A stretch of DNA of 64,000 nt from Hyperoodon ampullatus (GCA_949752795.1 OX457061.1:11489492-11553491), one strand, 5' to 3'; counted from the first letter of the stretch, positions 33,640 to 46,427 are shown. The notes: generated from the sequence alone by a model not told the origin. Numbers and translations: made by a program.

Positions 33640-33960
33640 GCGTGGATATGACAGCATTTGTTGAGCTTCTATTTGATATATATATATATATATACACATA
33701 TATACACACACACATACATACACACATATACACACATATGTGTACACACATGTATATGCACACATGTGTGTATTTATTCTTCCTGGAGCCCATAAGATGT
33801 GAATTATTGTCTTTATTTTTATATTTGTTCCAAACCAAGGCACAGAGAAATTAACTTACCCTAAGATAATATAGTTAGTAGGCAGTAGATTGGTGATTTG
33901 ATTCTAGGCTTGCTTCTTCCCACTATACCATGCTGCTTCCAAAAGAATATGCCTATGTCT
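33640..33960 (-). repeat. MIR SINE interrupted by a TA/CA microsatellite
   Basis: MIR antisense text flanks the microsatellite: 'gacagcatttgttgagcttc' before it and 'aggcacagagaaattaactt', then 'tttgattctaggcttgcttc' after it. Confidence 0.6.
33676..33772. repeat. (TA)n/(CA)n compound microsatellite
   Basis: About 97 bp: a (TA)9-10 run, then mixed CACA and CATA blocks, ending 'cacatgtgtgta'. It explains the tyrosine- and cysteine-rich open frames on both strands here. Likely polymorphic in length. Confidence 0.95.
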
Positions 33961-34019
33961 ACGATATCTCTGTTTAAAGATAATGGTTCAGGTGTGTTCT
34001 GAACTTCTCTGTTGGAACA

Positions 34020-34220
34020 AGGTTTTGCTTTAGTATGGTTCAGTTAAAAACATAAGTTCTAGTTCAGTTACTACCATTTATAAGCTGTGTGATGATAGGC
34101 AGGGTGAGTTAGCTTTTTATTTTTTAATATGTAAAATGGGATTATTAATGGGGCCCATCCTAGAGGCTTGGTATGAGGAATAAAGGAGCTAGTACGGGTT
34201 TTTGTTACAACATGTGTTTC
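34020..34220 (+). repeat. MIR SINE
   Basis: Sense MIR: 'tataagctgtgtgatgatag', 'ttttaatatgtaaaatggga', then 'ggtatgaggaataaaggagc'. Ends approximate. Confidence 0.6.
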
Positions 34221-34879
34221 TGTAATGCAAATTCACTCGTAGGCAATTGGAAAGAGGAATGTGTGAGTGTCGGAATAATGTAGAAGTTGCATTGGTTTGT
34301 ATGTTTTATGCCTCCAACTTACATTAGCTGAATTCAAAGTAGACTAACAGTTTCTCTTGGTCTTTACATTTGAGCACATTTTCAACTTTCTTTATTTTTG
34401 CCTTTTCTTGGAGCTCCTTAGGAAGAGAGATTCTGACCGGGAGGTTTGGGGTGAGATTGGCAATGATAGAGTCAAGGACTCTTGAGTTGTGCTTGCAGCC
34501 TTTCCTGATAGAAATTATATAGTCTTGAAAGATAATTTTAAAATAGTTTAGTTTTTCAATTTTCAGAAAAGCTATATATGTCTGTATGTTTGTATCCATA
34601 TTTTTAACCCTGGATAGAAGAATCTGGTTGCTACTGGGTTGTGCTGATGCAACAAGACTGTTTTAAAGTTGTGTTTTCTTCTCCTTTAACTTGACCTGGT
34701 TTGTTGAAAGATGCTCAGTCCTTTTGGGAGCAGGCAAAGGGGGCTAATTGTGCAGTATCTTTGTTGAGTGATGAGACACTGGTGTCTGTGAAGGCAGTGG
34801 GATGGTGTATCTCTTTGATTATTTTAATAACAGAGAAGGTAGGAATATGGGAATGCAGCCTGCATAGTCTAAGATGCAC

Positions 34880-35105
34880 GGGTTTTTATGCTCAGTTTAG
34901 AGTTTAAATCCTGGCCCTTCAATGGTCAGTATACTAATGTGGGTGAGGCACTTAATCTTTCTGGATCTCAGTTTTCTCATCAGTAATACAGAATTATTGC
35001 CATCTGCCTCCTAAGGTTGTTTTGAGAATTTAATGTCATAAGACCTTTAATGATATAAGGTATTCAGAGCACCTCACTTACTGTAGGTATTCAATAAATG
35101 TTTAG
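34880..35105 (+). repeat. MIR SINE
   Basis: Sense MIR with head and tail: 'agtttaaatcctggcccttc', 'cacttaatctttctggatct', 'cagttttctcatcagtaata' and 'taggtattcaataaatgttt'. Confidence 0.7.
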
Positions 35106-35984
35106 TAAGGGAACTATAGAAGATAATAGAAATATAGTTGTAGCCTGTTTTGTGCAATAAATATCCCCAAACATTTTATAGTATTAGTGCTTTTTTAAAC
35201 TAGCCACTGTTAAATGAAACAGAACTTCTTTTGAAAAAGTAGTGAATTTTGTAATGTGAATAAACAACTATTTTAAAGACAGCATTAAATATTATTTTTA
35301 AAAAAGCTTTGTATACCTGTATGGAAAATTGTTATAATGCAATAGTATTTTAGTGTTTCCTCAAACTTGAAATAAATAGTGTATGATATTGTCACTTCGA
35401 AAGAATTCTATAATATGAAATATTAAAAAACTTAAACCCAAAGTATACATTTTACCTACCTACCTACCTTTTGGGCCACTTTTCTTTTGGAAATATTATG
35501 ATATATCCTCTCATTTTTTTGAAAACTGTATTCTTTTTTTAACCATATTTTCCTTCATTATAATTTTATTTGAAAAAATTAATTTGTGTTTTTTTTTTCC
35601 TCTTACAGGCAGCCAAGTTTAGTGAATAAAACACCTATAGTCAGGAAATTTACATGAGCTTGGATGCACTGTTAACTCTCTGATTTCCTCAAGTCTTGTT
35701 AATTCATATGTGAATTGAATTGATATGCAAGGGGTATCATTGCCTATTAGCCTTTCCTCACAGTTATTTTGTAAAAGTGCACGATTGGTGTGAGAGTGCT
35801 GTGAACTCTTTGGAAACACAGTGCCTTGGACATACTGGGATAAATTTTGTTCATGACCAGCATGACCTACCATAATCTGCCAGTGCCTTGTTTATGTAAT
35901 TGTCAATAAAATTTCAGATTCAGCAAAGAATCTGTATTATCCTTGAAACTTTACATACCATATGCCTAGAGCCAAGAAGAAATA
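35106..35984. other. unique AT-rich sequence
   Basis: Holds a short (TACC)n run near 35452-35469. A pyrimidine tract with 'cctcttacag' at about 35600-35609 looks like a splice acceptor, but no open exon or donor follows, so I do not call a gene. Confidence 0.45.
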
Positions 35985-36130
35985 ATAATAGTAACTGTTA
36001 AACACCTACTTTGTGTCAGACACACTTTTGGATACTTTACAAATAGTATCTTTAATCCTTATACTGCTTCAAGATAGAGCATATTCATCATTTAATTGAT
36101 GGAGGCTAAGAAAACTGCCCCCAACCATAC
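35985..36130 (-). repeat. MIR SINE fragment
   Basis: Antisense core: 'gttaaacacctactttgtgt', 'ggatactttacaaatagtat' and 'aattgatggaggctaagaaa'. Confidence 0.6.
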
Positions 36131-37500
36131 TGCTTTTGCCAAGCTTCATAGCTGGAGCTCTTCCCCACTTTTATACCCTGTATTCATAGAAACCCTACTG
36201 TAGATAATGGAAATCAGAATGTATTTTGATGGAAAGTTAGTGATTACCTTCTACTTATTTTTTCCCCCCATTGGAATAAATGAAGTGCATTGTGGAGTAG
36301 GGAATTTTGAGTTTTTGCTGTAGAAAGGTACTTAGATTTCTCTAACCCTTTAGGGAAATTAAGAGGAAAATTCAGAGATATCCAAGATAGAGTGAGGGCA
36401 ATTAATAGTTTGTCGGCAGAGTCTAGTTTAACTAGACTTGTGGAAGGACCCTTTGAATTTTGAGTTTATTATTTTGATTGGGTATTTGTGTGTGGTGGAG
36501 TTGGAATTGTGATGTATGTGCTTGGCCCTCATAAAACTAGAATTTTTTTTTCCCTCCATGATTGTGTCGTTGAAAGCTTTCTTTTATCATTTTGCTGCCA
36601 TATGTGTTTGTGAAAATCAGTTGCATTGTAAAAATTCTTACTTCCTGGAAACCAGAAACCCATTCAGTAAATGTCCCTACCCTGACCACTTCCTCTTCGT
36701 TATTTCTAAATGTTAGTGCTGTTCTTGTAGCATTCCAGGCGTTCATCTAGCTAGGATTCCTTTTTCACATTTGCTCTTTGGTGCATTTTCTCCCGTTTTA
36801 TTTTGTTTCTTTGTCCTGATTAGGTCACCAAGTATAATAGAAGAGACATTTGCTTTGTTTTTTTTCTCTAAAGCAAGTTATTTTAGAGGGAGAGTTTACC
36901 AGTGATAAGGGCTGTTTATGTCCTAAGCGATTGATTTGTAATTAATATTGCCTGGGCTCTTGCATGTTGGCAGAATTGGCAACAGCTTGCAGCATTTTTT
37001 TAAATTCACTTTTCTTTTTGGTATTTTGACAATGTCATTCGTATTTAATGAACAAGTACCTCAGACAGGTTAAATGTGTTAAAACACGGAACGAAAAGGA
37101 TGGAAGGAGACCCAGTGCTGCTTAGAAACCTTGATCTTTTGCCAAAGTATTTAAACAATTTAGTGTTTTGGTTTCCTAGCTCCAAGCTTCTCCTCAAATC
37201 CCTTGCTAATTAATCCAGTTAATGCTTTGTAGACTTACTATATGCAGTGCTTTGGCTTGTTCGTCTATAATTGAGAAGTCCATTTTGTTTCTTGGAGCAA
37301 ACCTAAGCTCTGTTCTGGCGCAGTGCTACACAGCGGGCTTGCAGATGTGAGTAGTTTTTTTGTCTTTAAAACCCTTTTGAGTGTGTATGTATGTACATAT
37401 ATTTGCACGTTCCCTGCCCTACATAATACTTAGGCTCAAAATTTCAAGATAAAAAGAATGATACAAAATAGAAAATATAAATAGAAAACTGATCTTTCAC
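36131..37500. other. unique sequence, little repeat decay visible
   Basis: No transposon family is recognised. The part at 36880-37340 is less repetitive than most of the window and includes 'cagtgctacacagcgggctt'; it is the stretch I would first test for conserved non-coding sequence. No coding frame is supported. Confidence 0.4.
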
Positions 37501-37504
37501 ACCA

Positions 37505-37710
37505 AACTAAAGAACTGATTAAATGCCCCCTCTGCTACTTACTGTGTACAAATTCTTTGACTTTTCTAAGCCTCAATTTCCTCATCTATAAAATGGGAAA
37601 AGTAATCCTATCTTTCTCATAGTGGTGTTGTTATGATAAAATAAGTATCTTAAATGCTTAGCAAGTGCCCAGCACATAATAAAACTCAGTAAATGATACT
37701 GATTTATTTT
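37505..37710 (+). repeat. MIR SINE
   Basis: Clear sense MIR: 'ctctgctacttactgtgtac', 'taagcctcaatttcctcatc', 'tataaaatgggaaaagtaat', 'agtgcccagcacataataaa'. An ATT-rich tail follows to about 37725. Confidence 0.75.
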
Positions 37711-37725
37711 TTATTATTATTATGC

Positions 37726-38315
37726 TGTGATCCTTATGTGTTGAATAAATTATTTTGGTGCTTGCTAAATTTTGGAGTAGGTAGATAACAATCTATTTTT
37801 CTTTTGGCAAATGAATTTCAAATGTCTTAATTTGTGTCAAGGATATAAGAATCAAACACATTCTTTTAACAGTAGTAATAATAAGAAATAAGCAACTGTA
37901 TTCTGCTTAAACTGTGGTTTTGAGACCCACTGTTGTGTGTTATCAATACAAATTATCTTTTTAAAGTTTAAAGATGAATTTCTCTCATTTTCCCACCGGA
38001 AAGCTTATGTGTGGAAAAATATATGGGCTGTTTTTTCCCCCCAGTTAAATCAAACATGGAGGCAAGCGCAGGAACCTTCACTGCTGGTGAAGCTGATGAT
38101 GACTTCCTGCTAACCCATTTCTGAAATCCAAATATTATGCCTTTTAAGCTCAGACTATATCCTGTTGATTCAGAATTAATAGGGTCCTCATTTGATCATT
38201 ATAGGAAATTTCACATTCCCTCCCCGACCCTCAAGGATTTTAGAGAAGAAAATTGGCTGACAAAACATGTTACATTCTAATTTTTTTCCAGCTGATCATT
38301 TTTGTTTTTATGTTT
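37726..38315. other. unique sequence
   Basis: No repeat or gene recognised. Confidence 0.4.
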
Positions 38316-38800
38316 AGAAAAAGTTTATTTAAGCACACAGACAGGAAAGTAAGAAGTTATAAGTTAAAAACTTGACTAATTATAACAGAGTTAAACCATC
38401 CGTGTTACTCCCACCCAGGTAAAGAAAGAGAACATTTACCAGCATCTTGCAAGCCATCCGTATGTGTCCTTCCGATCATCGCCCCCTCCATTTTCCCTAA
38501 AGAGAACCATTATCTTAACTTCTAATAACGTTGATCATTTTTGCCTGTTTTTGAACATATATAAGTGAAATCATATAAATAGAGTCATGAGTGTATTAAT
38601 TTCTTCACTTGACTTCTTTTGCTCACCATTACATTTATGAGATTATCCTTGTTGTGTGGTACTATAGTTTGCTCATTTCTTTCCTTGTTATACAGTAGTC
38701 CATTATATGAATATGCCGTAATTGATCCATTCTGTTGTCTATAGACATTAACACTTCCCCCTTGTTTTTGGCTATTTCAAATAATGAAGCATATGTCATC

Positions 38801-39105
38801 TTTTTTTTCTTTAAAAATTTATTTATTATTTATTATTTATTTTTGGCTGTGTTGGGTCTTCCTTGTTGCACGCGGGCATTCTCTATTTGCGGCGAGCGGG
38901 GGCTGCTCTTTGTTGCAGTGCACGGGCTTCTCACTGCGGTGGCTTCTTGTTGAGGAGCACAGGCTCTAGGTGCGCAGGCTTCAGTAGTTGTGGTGCAGGG
39001 GCTTAGTTGGTCTGCGGCATGTGGGATCTTTCCCGACCAGGGCAGGAACCCATGTCCCCTGCCTTGGCAGGCGGATTCTTAACCACTGTGCCACCAGGGA
39101 AGCCC
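38801..39105 (-). mobile_element. CHR-1 type SINE
   Basis: 'tttttggctgtgttgggtct', 'gcggcgagcgggggctgctc', 'aggctctaggtgcgcaggct' and 'ccaccagggaagcccc'. The duplication catatgtcatc is exact at 38790-38800 and 39106-39116. Confidence 0.92.
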
Positions 39106-39553
39106 CATATGTCATCATTTTGAATATATTCGGTGCTTACGTACTCACGTTTCTGTTCTTTTGATATACTTAGGAGTGAAATTGCTAGGTCATAGAGTGT
39201 GTGCATATTTAACTTTAGCATAAAATGCCAAGCAGTTTTCCCAAAGTGGTTAAACCAATTTGCTTCTCATCTAACTGTGTGAGAGTTTCTGTTGCTCCAC
39301 ATCTTCACCAACACTTAATATCAAAAGTCTTTTCAATTTTAGCCATTCTGGGTGGTTGTATAGTGTATTTCATTATAGTTTAAATTGCACTTCCCTGATT
39401 AGTAATGAAGTTGTCCATCTTTTAATATATTTATTGGTTATCTGGCTATCTTGTTTTTCTTTTAGAAGTTTTTTGTATATTCTGATTATAAGTCCTTTGA
39501 TGGTTGTATTTGTTACAGTTATCTTCTATTCTCTGGCTTATCTTTCCACTCTT

Positions 39554-41633
39554 TTTTAAAAAATTGAGGTAATATTGGTTTATAACATTAAGTTTCATGT
39601 GTATAACATTATATTTCTACTTCTTTATACCCTACAGTGTGCTCACCATCAAAAATTTGGTTTCCATTCATCACTACAGTTGATCTCCTTTACCCATTTC
39701 ATACTCCCCACACCTTTCCGCTCTGGTAACCACTCCTCTGTTCTTTGTATCTACGTGTTTTTGTTTGGTTTGGTTTGTTCATTAACTTTCTTTGTTTTTA
39801 ATATTCTACATATGAGAGAGATCATATGGTTTTTGTCTTTCTCCACCTGACTTATTTCACTTAGCTTAATACCCTCAAGGTCCATCCATATTGTCAAAAA
39901 CAGCAAGATTTCATCTTTTTTTTTTTTTTTTTATGACCGAATAGTTTTCTGTCGTATACATCTACCACATCTTTTTTATCCATCCATTGATGGACACGTA
40001 GGTTGTTTCCATATCTTGGCTATTATAAATAATGCTGCAATGAAAATAGGGGTGCATATATCTTTTTGAATTAGCATATTTGTATTCTTTGGATAAATAC
40101 CCAGAAGTGGAATTGCTGGATTGTATGGTACTTCTATTCTTAATTTTTTGAGGAATCTCCATACTAGTTTCTATGGGTGGCTGCATCAATTTACATTCCT
40201 GTCAACAGTGCATGAGGGTTCTCTTTTCTCCATATCCTTGCCTACACTTGTTATTTCTTGCCTTTCTGATAATAGGCATTGTAGCAGGTGTGAGGCAATT
40301 GTGGTTGTGATTTGCATTTTTCTAATAATTAGTGCTGTTGAACATCTTTTCATGTGCCTGTTGGCCATCTGTATGTCTTCTTTGAGAAAATGTCTATTCA
40401 GTTTCTCTGCCCATTTTTTAAATTGGGGTTTTTGTTTTGTTTTTGAGTTGTATGAGTTCTTTATATATTTTGTATATTACCCCTTTATCAGATATATCAT
40501 TTGCAAATATCTTCTCCCATTTGGTAGGTTGTCTTTTCACTTTGTTGATGGTTTCCCTTGCTGTACAGAAGCTTTTTAGTTTGATGTAGTCCCATTTGTT
40601 TATTTTTGCTTTTGTTTCCCTTGCCTGAGGAGACATATCTAGAAATATATTGATAAAACTGATATCAGTGAGCCTATTGTCTATGTTTTCTTCTAGGGGT
40701 TTTATAGTTTCAGGTCTTACATTCAAGGGTCTAATCTATTTTGAGTTGATTTTTGTGTATAGTGTGAGATAGTGGTCTAGTTTCATTTTTTTTGCATGTG
40801 GCTGTCCAGTTTTCCCAACACCATTTATTGAAGAGATTATCCTTTCTTCACTGTATGTTTTTTGCTCCTTTTTTGTAAATTAATTGTCCATATGTGTATG
40901 GGTTTATTTCTGGGCTCTCAGTTTTGCTCATTGATCTATGTATCTGTTTTTCTGCCAATACCATGCTGTTTTGATTACTGTGGTTTTGTAATACAGTTTG
41001 AAATCAGGGAGTGTGATACCTCCAGCTTTGTTCTTTTTTCTCAGGATTGCTTTGGCTGTTTGAGGTCTTTTGTGTTTTCATCTAAATTTTAGAATTTTTT
41101 GTTCTATTTCTGTGAAAAATGTCCTTGGGATTTTGATAGGAATTGCATTGAATCTGTAGATTGCTTTAGGTAATATGGACATTTTAACAATGTTAATCCT
41201 TTCAATCCATGAGCATGGAATACATTTCTGGTTGTGTGTGTCATCTTCAATTTCTTTCAATAATGTCTTACAGTTTTCAGTGTATTGGTCTTTCATCTCT
41301 TTGGTTAAATTTATTTCCTGGGTATTTTATTCTCTTGATATGAGTATAAATGGAATTGTTTTCTTAATTCTCTCTCTGCTAGCTCATTGTTGGCATATAG
41401 AAATGCAAATATAGATTTTTGTATGTTGATTTTGTACCCTGCAACTTTACTGTATTCAGTTATTCTAATATTTTTGGTGGAGTCTTCAGGGTTTTCTATA
41501 TATAAAATTATGTCATCTGCAGATAGGACAGTTTTACTCCTTCCTTTACAATTTGCCTTTTATTTCTTCTTGACTAACTGCTCTGGCTAGGACTTCCAAT
41601 GTTATGTTGAATAAGAATGGAAAGAGTGGGCTG
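39554..41633 (-). mobile_element. L1-C: 5'-truncated older L1
   Basis: Antisense L1 3' end ('aaaattgaggtaatattggt', 'ttggtttccattcatcacta') followed by the last ~1.6 kb of ORF2 ending at a 5' truncation in the RT region ('tatgtcatctgcagatagga', the FADD area). The duplication is tctttccactctt (39541-39553) and tctttctactctt (41634-41646), 12 of 13. More diverged than L1-A and L1-B, so older. Minus-strand frames such as 40418-40726 ('[19 protein letters not shown]') are ORF2 relics. Confidence 0.85.
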
Positions 41634-42449
41634 TCTTTCTACTCTTGATGGGGTCTTTTGCTGAGTAGAAATTTTTACTTTTCATGTAGTCCAATTTATT
41701 AATATTTTCTTTATGATTTGTGCTTTTTGTGTCCTATTTTAAAACTCTTTCCCTATTTCAAGATTTAAAAGATTTTCTTCTATATTTATACTAGAAGTTT
41801 TAACATTCAATTTTACCTTTCATATATAGTCTGTAATGCACCTGGAATTGATTTTTTGGTGGGGGGGAGGGGAGTATGGTATGAGGTGTAGGGCAGCTGT
41901 TCTACTGCCTATGCCACCTTTCCCTCCGCCCTGTCTCCCCTACTTTTCATTAATCAAAAGTCCATATATAGATGAGTCTCTTCCTGATGTAGTCATCTTT
42001 GCTCGTATGAATATCAACTGAATGAATACTGAAGTTTTAAAATAAGTTGTATTATCTAATAGAGTAAGTTCTTCCATTCCATTATTGTTAAACATTTTTC
42101 TTGTTATTGTTGGTCTTTGTAGTTTCATATAAGTTTTGAATTGGCTTGTTAATTTCCTTAAAACACCCTGCTAGAATTTTGATTAGGATTTTATTGAATT
42201 GGTAAATTTGGAGCAGGTTGATTATTTACATATTTAGTTTTCACATGGAGAATATGTAATGAACATGACATATTTCTCCATTTAAGTCTTTTGTAATTTC
42301 TCTCAATTATTACAGCTATCTGCATAGGAGTCTTGTTCATCTTCCATTAGACCTGTTCCTGGGTATTTGGTATTCTCTGCTATTCTAAATGGTGTCTTTT
42401 AATTAGAATTTTTGACTTTATGGGTTCTATTACAATTCTCTTACAGCTG

Positions 42450-42587
42450 TTCACCTCTGCTGTTGTAAAAGGGAAGCAACCATAGACAATATGTAAACAA
42501 AGGACAGGCTGTGTTCCAATAAAACTTTATTTACAACAACAGATGGTGGGCTGGATTTGATTCTGAAGCTATAATTTGCCTATCCTG
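42450..42587 (-). mobile_element. hAT-type MITE fragment
   Basis: Reads as the reverse complement of the element at 42860-43075: 'caaccatagacaatatgtaa', 'ggctgtgttccaataaaact', 'ttatttacaacaacagatgg'. One end is missing. The family is an old mammalian non-autonomous hAT; I do not assign its name. Confidence 0.65.
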
Positions 42588-42859
42588 CCTTGCATCATTG
42601 ATTTCCAGCCTTTCTTGCTTTCTGGTAAATCTTTTAAAAAATAAAGGCTACATTTTCCCCTATAATCATGATTTTGGTTGTATTACACAAGATTTAATAA
42701 TATTTTAATTTTAAAATTCAGTATATCTTCTAATTTTTATTTTGACTTTAACCCACATGTTGTTTAGAAGTGTATTGTTCAATTTCCAACCATCTAGAGA
42801 TTTTTCTAATTATTATTTATTTTTTAGCTTGATTTCAATTTGGTCAGAGTACATAGTCT

Positions 42860-43075
42860 GTTGGGGGTTGGCAAACTATGGCCCAGGGGGTCAGACATCT
42901 GTTTTTATAAGTGACATTTTATTGGAATACAGCCATACTCATTTGTTTATGTATTATCTATGACTGCTTTCTTGCTACAACAGCAGAATGAATAGTTATG
43001 ACATAGGCCATTTAGTCCATGAGCCTCAAATAATTAACTGTGTGGCCCTTTAAGAAAAATGTTACTGATCCCCTG
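42860..43075 (+). mobile_element. hAT-type MITE, near complete
   Basis: Ends are inverted: 'gttgggggttggcaaac' at the left and 'gttactgatcccctg' at the right. Between them: 'cattttattggaatacagcc', 'gtttatgtattatctatgac' and 'tgtggccctttaagaaaaat'. It inserted into the ancient L1 endonuclease region. Confidence 0.7.
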
Positions 43076-43279
43076 TTCTTTATGATTTTAATCATGTGAA
43101 ATTTGTTGTGACCTGGTTTATGGCCCAGAATTTGGTCATTTTTTGTAAATGTTCCATGTGTCCTTTAAAATACATGTATTGTGCAGTTGTGATTGCAGTG
43201 TTTTATCTATGTCAGCAATGTCAAGATCTTTTCAATTCATCTATGCCCTTACTAATTTTTTTGTTGTCTTGTTCTTTTA

Positions 43280-43490
43280 TTTTTATTTTTTATTTTTTGT
43301 GGTATGTGGGCCTCTCACTGTTGTGGCCTCTCCCGTTGCGGAGCACAGGCTCCGGACGCGCAGGCTCAGCGGCCATAGCCCACGGGCCCAGCCGCTCCGC
43401 GGCACGTGGGATCCTCCCAGACCGGGGCACGAACCCGCGTTCCCTGCATCGGCAGGCGGACTCTCAACCTCTGCGCCACCAGGGAAGCCC
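43280..43490 (-). mobile_element. CHR-2 type SINE
   Basis: T/A-rich tail, 'gtggtatgtgggcctctcac' to 'ccaccagggaagccc'. The duplication tgtcttgttctttta is exact at 43265-43279 and 43491-43505. Confidence 0.92.
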
Positions 43491-43730
43491 TGTCTTGTTC
43501 TTTTAGTTGAAGGAGAAATGTATATTAACTATAATCATGAAATGATATTTTGTTTTTTCATTTATCCTCATAGTTCTGTCAACTTTTGCTTTATACATTT
43601 TAGGTGGTGTTATTAGGGGTGCATACTAATTGAGAATTATTTCTTCCTTGAAAATTGAACTTTTCATCGTTATGAAAGGACCATTTTCATACCTAGTAAT
43701 GATTTTTGTCTTAAAGTTTACATCATCTCA

Positions 43731-44130
43731 CATTTTAAAAATTGAGATTTAGTTCACATACCATGAAATTCACCATTTTAAAGTGTACTATTCAGTGATT
43801 TTTTGTTGGGGGGAGTGTATTCACAAGGTTGTGCAATCATCACCACTATCTAATTCTAGAACGTTTTTATCACCCTTAAAAAGGAACCTCATGCCCATTA
43901 GCAGTCACTCCCCATTCACCTTTCTCCCCATCCCCTGGCAGCCATTAATCTACTTTTGTCTCTATGGATTTGCCTATTCTGAACATTTCATATAAATGGA
44001 ATCATACAGGATATGGCTTTTTGTGTCTGGCTTCTTTTACTTAGCATAATGTTTTCAAGTTTCATCAATATTATAGAATGTATCACCACCATATTCCTTT
44101 TTAATGGTTGAGATAATATTCCATGTGGCC
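43731..44130 (-). repeat. old L1M 3' end
   Basis: Antisense text: 'attgagatttagttcacata', 'ccatgaaattcaccatttta', 'gtgcaatcatcaccactatc', 'ctccccatcccctggcagcc' and 'tttcatataaatggaatcat'. Confidence 0.75.
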
Positions 44131-46039
44131 CATCCCAATCTTGACTCTCTCCTCCCTTAATATAACCACTATCCTAACTTTATAGTAATTACTTTCTTGT
44201 GTTTCTTTATAATTTTATCACTCAGGTGTGCCTTCCTAGGCAGTGTAGTTTAGCCTCATACATTTAAAGTTTTTTAATGTGTCCCTTTAAATTTCTTTTA
44301 AACTAGAAGCTTACCTTACACCCTGTTGTTTTTATTGAAATTTATCTGCTGAAGAACACCAGGCATGTGACTGATTAGTTTCCCATAGTCTGTATTTTGC
44401 TGATTGCATACTCATGGTGCACTTTAAAATGTTCCTCTCTCCTTTGTATTTTCTGCAAATTGACTCCTGGGTCCAAAGGCTTGATTAGAATGTTTGATCT
44501 CTTTGTCAAGACATAGGTGGTGGTGTGTTTTTTTTTCGTGTGGAGGCGCAGGATGTCCAGTTGTCTCCCTTTATGTTAACAGCTGTTGTTGTTCACTGCC
44601 TAGATCCATTAATTTATTAGTAGGAATACTTGTACAAAGAGATACTATTTGTCTGCTATTTGGTCAGTGTGTTACTGTTCATAATTAAAGGCAAGGTAAA
44701 TGGTGGTTTCTTCCCCTTTGTTTACCAATTTTCAGGGTAATGAATTAGTTTGTATTTTCCTGCTTCTTTGTATGCCTGGTAACCTTTGACTGGATGCCAG
44801 AGATAGTGAATTTTACCTTGTTGGGTGCTGGATATTTTTGTATTCCTATAAATATTCTTGAGCTTTTTTCTGAGACATAGTTAATTTACTTGGAAACAAT
44901 TTGATACTTTGGGGTCTTGCTTTTAAGATTTGTTAGTGCCAAAAGCAACATTTAATCTGGGACTAATTATTCCCTATTACTGAGGTGAGACCCTTCTTTG
45001 TACTCCTCCTAGTGTCCAGTGGATTATGAGTGTTTTTCCAGTCTAGCTGGGAGGAACAGTCACTGTTTATGTCCTTGTATAAGTGTGGGCATTCTTCCCT
45101 TTAAACCTCTTGGGTGATTTTTCCCCATCCTTGGATAATTTCCTCACATGCATGTGCAGATCAGCACTGTCCTGAATACTCAAGGGGGACCCTCTGAAGA
45201 TTTCCAGAGTTTTCTGTGCATTTCTTTCCTCTTTGGTACTCTGCCCTGCTAACTGTAGCCACCTTGATTTTCCTTGACTTCCTCAGCTGTGTCTTTTCAA
45301 CTGAAGGAGTCTTCTGGGATTCTCCTGGCTTTAAACTTCCAGTGCCTTGGTCTGGAAACTTTCTTTAGGCAGCAAGCTGGTACAACTGTAGGCTTACTTT
45401 GTTTGTCTCTCATTCTCAGGGACCACTGTCCTTCACTTCCTGATATCTAGTGTCTTGAAAACTGTTGTTTCATTCTTTTTGGCTTGTTTTTGGTTTTTTT
45501 TTTTTTTGGTTCAGGCTGGAAGTAAATCCTGTCTTTGTAATTATTCCGTCTTTACCTAAAGCCAAGTAATTTTACTAGACTGTGTCTTGGTGTTAGATGT
45601 TCTAGGTCAATATTCTCAGGTACTTGTGCTTATTCAATATGTAATTTCAAATATTTAATTAATTTATTTATTTTACATTTTAAGAAGTTTTCTTGAATTA
45701 AATATTTTTGGTATTTTTTCTCTTGCTTTTGTTTTCTTTTGGTCCTTTATTATGCATCTGTTTGATTTTCTTTGTCTCTCTCTTCAACATTTGCTACTTT
45801 ATTTTGAATTCTTTCTATTTCCTCATTTCTTTTGGACTCCCCCACCTTATGTTTCTCTTCATGCGTTACCTGTTGTTTGAGTTTGCTTTCATGTTTCCTC
45901 TAATTAGTTTTCATATCTGAAATGATTTTTTTCTTTTAATTCTAATTCTTTCCTGAGTTCATTACCTCATTTGTACACTTTTATAGTTCTGACTTCGTTC
46001 TTTTGTGTCTTGTACAATTTTCTTTTTATTTAATGTTGT

Positions 46040-46107
46040 TTTTAAACTTTATTTATTTATTTTTGGCTGTGTTGGGTCTTTGTTGCCGCACGCGGGCTTT
46101 CTTCTAG
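46040..46107 (-). mobile_element. CHR-1 type SINE fragment (tail end only)
   Basis: Only the A-rich end and first module remain: 'ctttatttatttatttttgg', 'ctgtgttgggtctttgttgc', 'cgcacgcgggctttcttcta'. The tRNA-derived head is absent. Confidence 0.75.
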
Positions 46108-46427
46108 TTAATATGTGAAGTTAATTTTACTGAACTTGTAGAAGGATGAGTGGTTATGGAGCTTTTATAACTTCACTAAGCTCTGTCTTCTGGTGTTTGC
46201 ATTTGGTAGTTAAAAGCATGTAATGGTTTTCTTCCTAATCTTTCCTGGCTCTTTTCCTCTCTCTCACTTCTCTTTGCTTTCTCTCTAGTTTTTCTGTTCA
46301 ATTTTAATTTCACCCCCAAGTTTCCCTTCAGTGTAGGGCCTTATCCTGGAAGAGGCCCTAGATGAGTATTCAGAGTTTCAAAAACTGTGCCGCTGTCCCC
46401 CAACCTTCTTCCCACAATATCACTTTC

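Larger units (their letters stand above)
38320..43730 (-). mobile_element. second ancient L1 host, split by five insertions
   Basis: Antisense old L1 pieces in order: 3' end 38320-38800, 39106-39553, then ORF2 text at 41634-42449, 42588-42859, 43076-43279 and 43491-43730. Joins read through: 'gaagcatatgtcatc' into 'attttgaatatattcgg', and 'ggcttatctttccactctt' into 'gatggggtcttttgctgagt'. The endonuclease-region block 'gatttcaatttggtcagagt' is broken by a MITE. No open frame survives. Confidence 0.7.

Noticed and set aside
33589..33854. Tyr/Cys/Val-rich frames on both strands
   Set aside because: Direct products of the TA/CA microsatellite.
35600..35660. Possible exon after 'cctcttacag'
   Set aside because: The frame after the acceptor meets stops quickly, no donor is convincing, and one acceptor-like tract is expected by chance in T-rich DNA.
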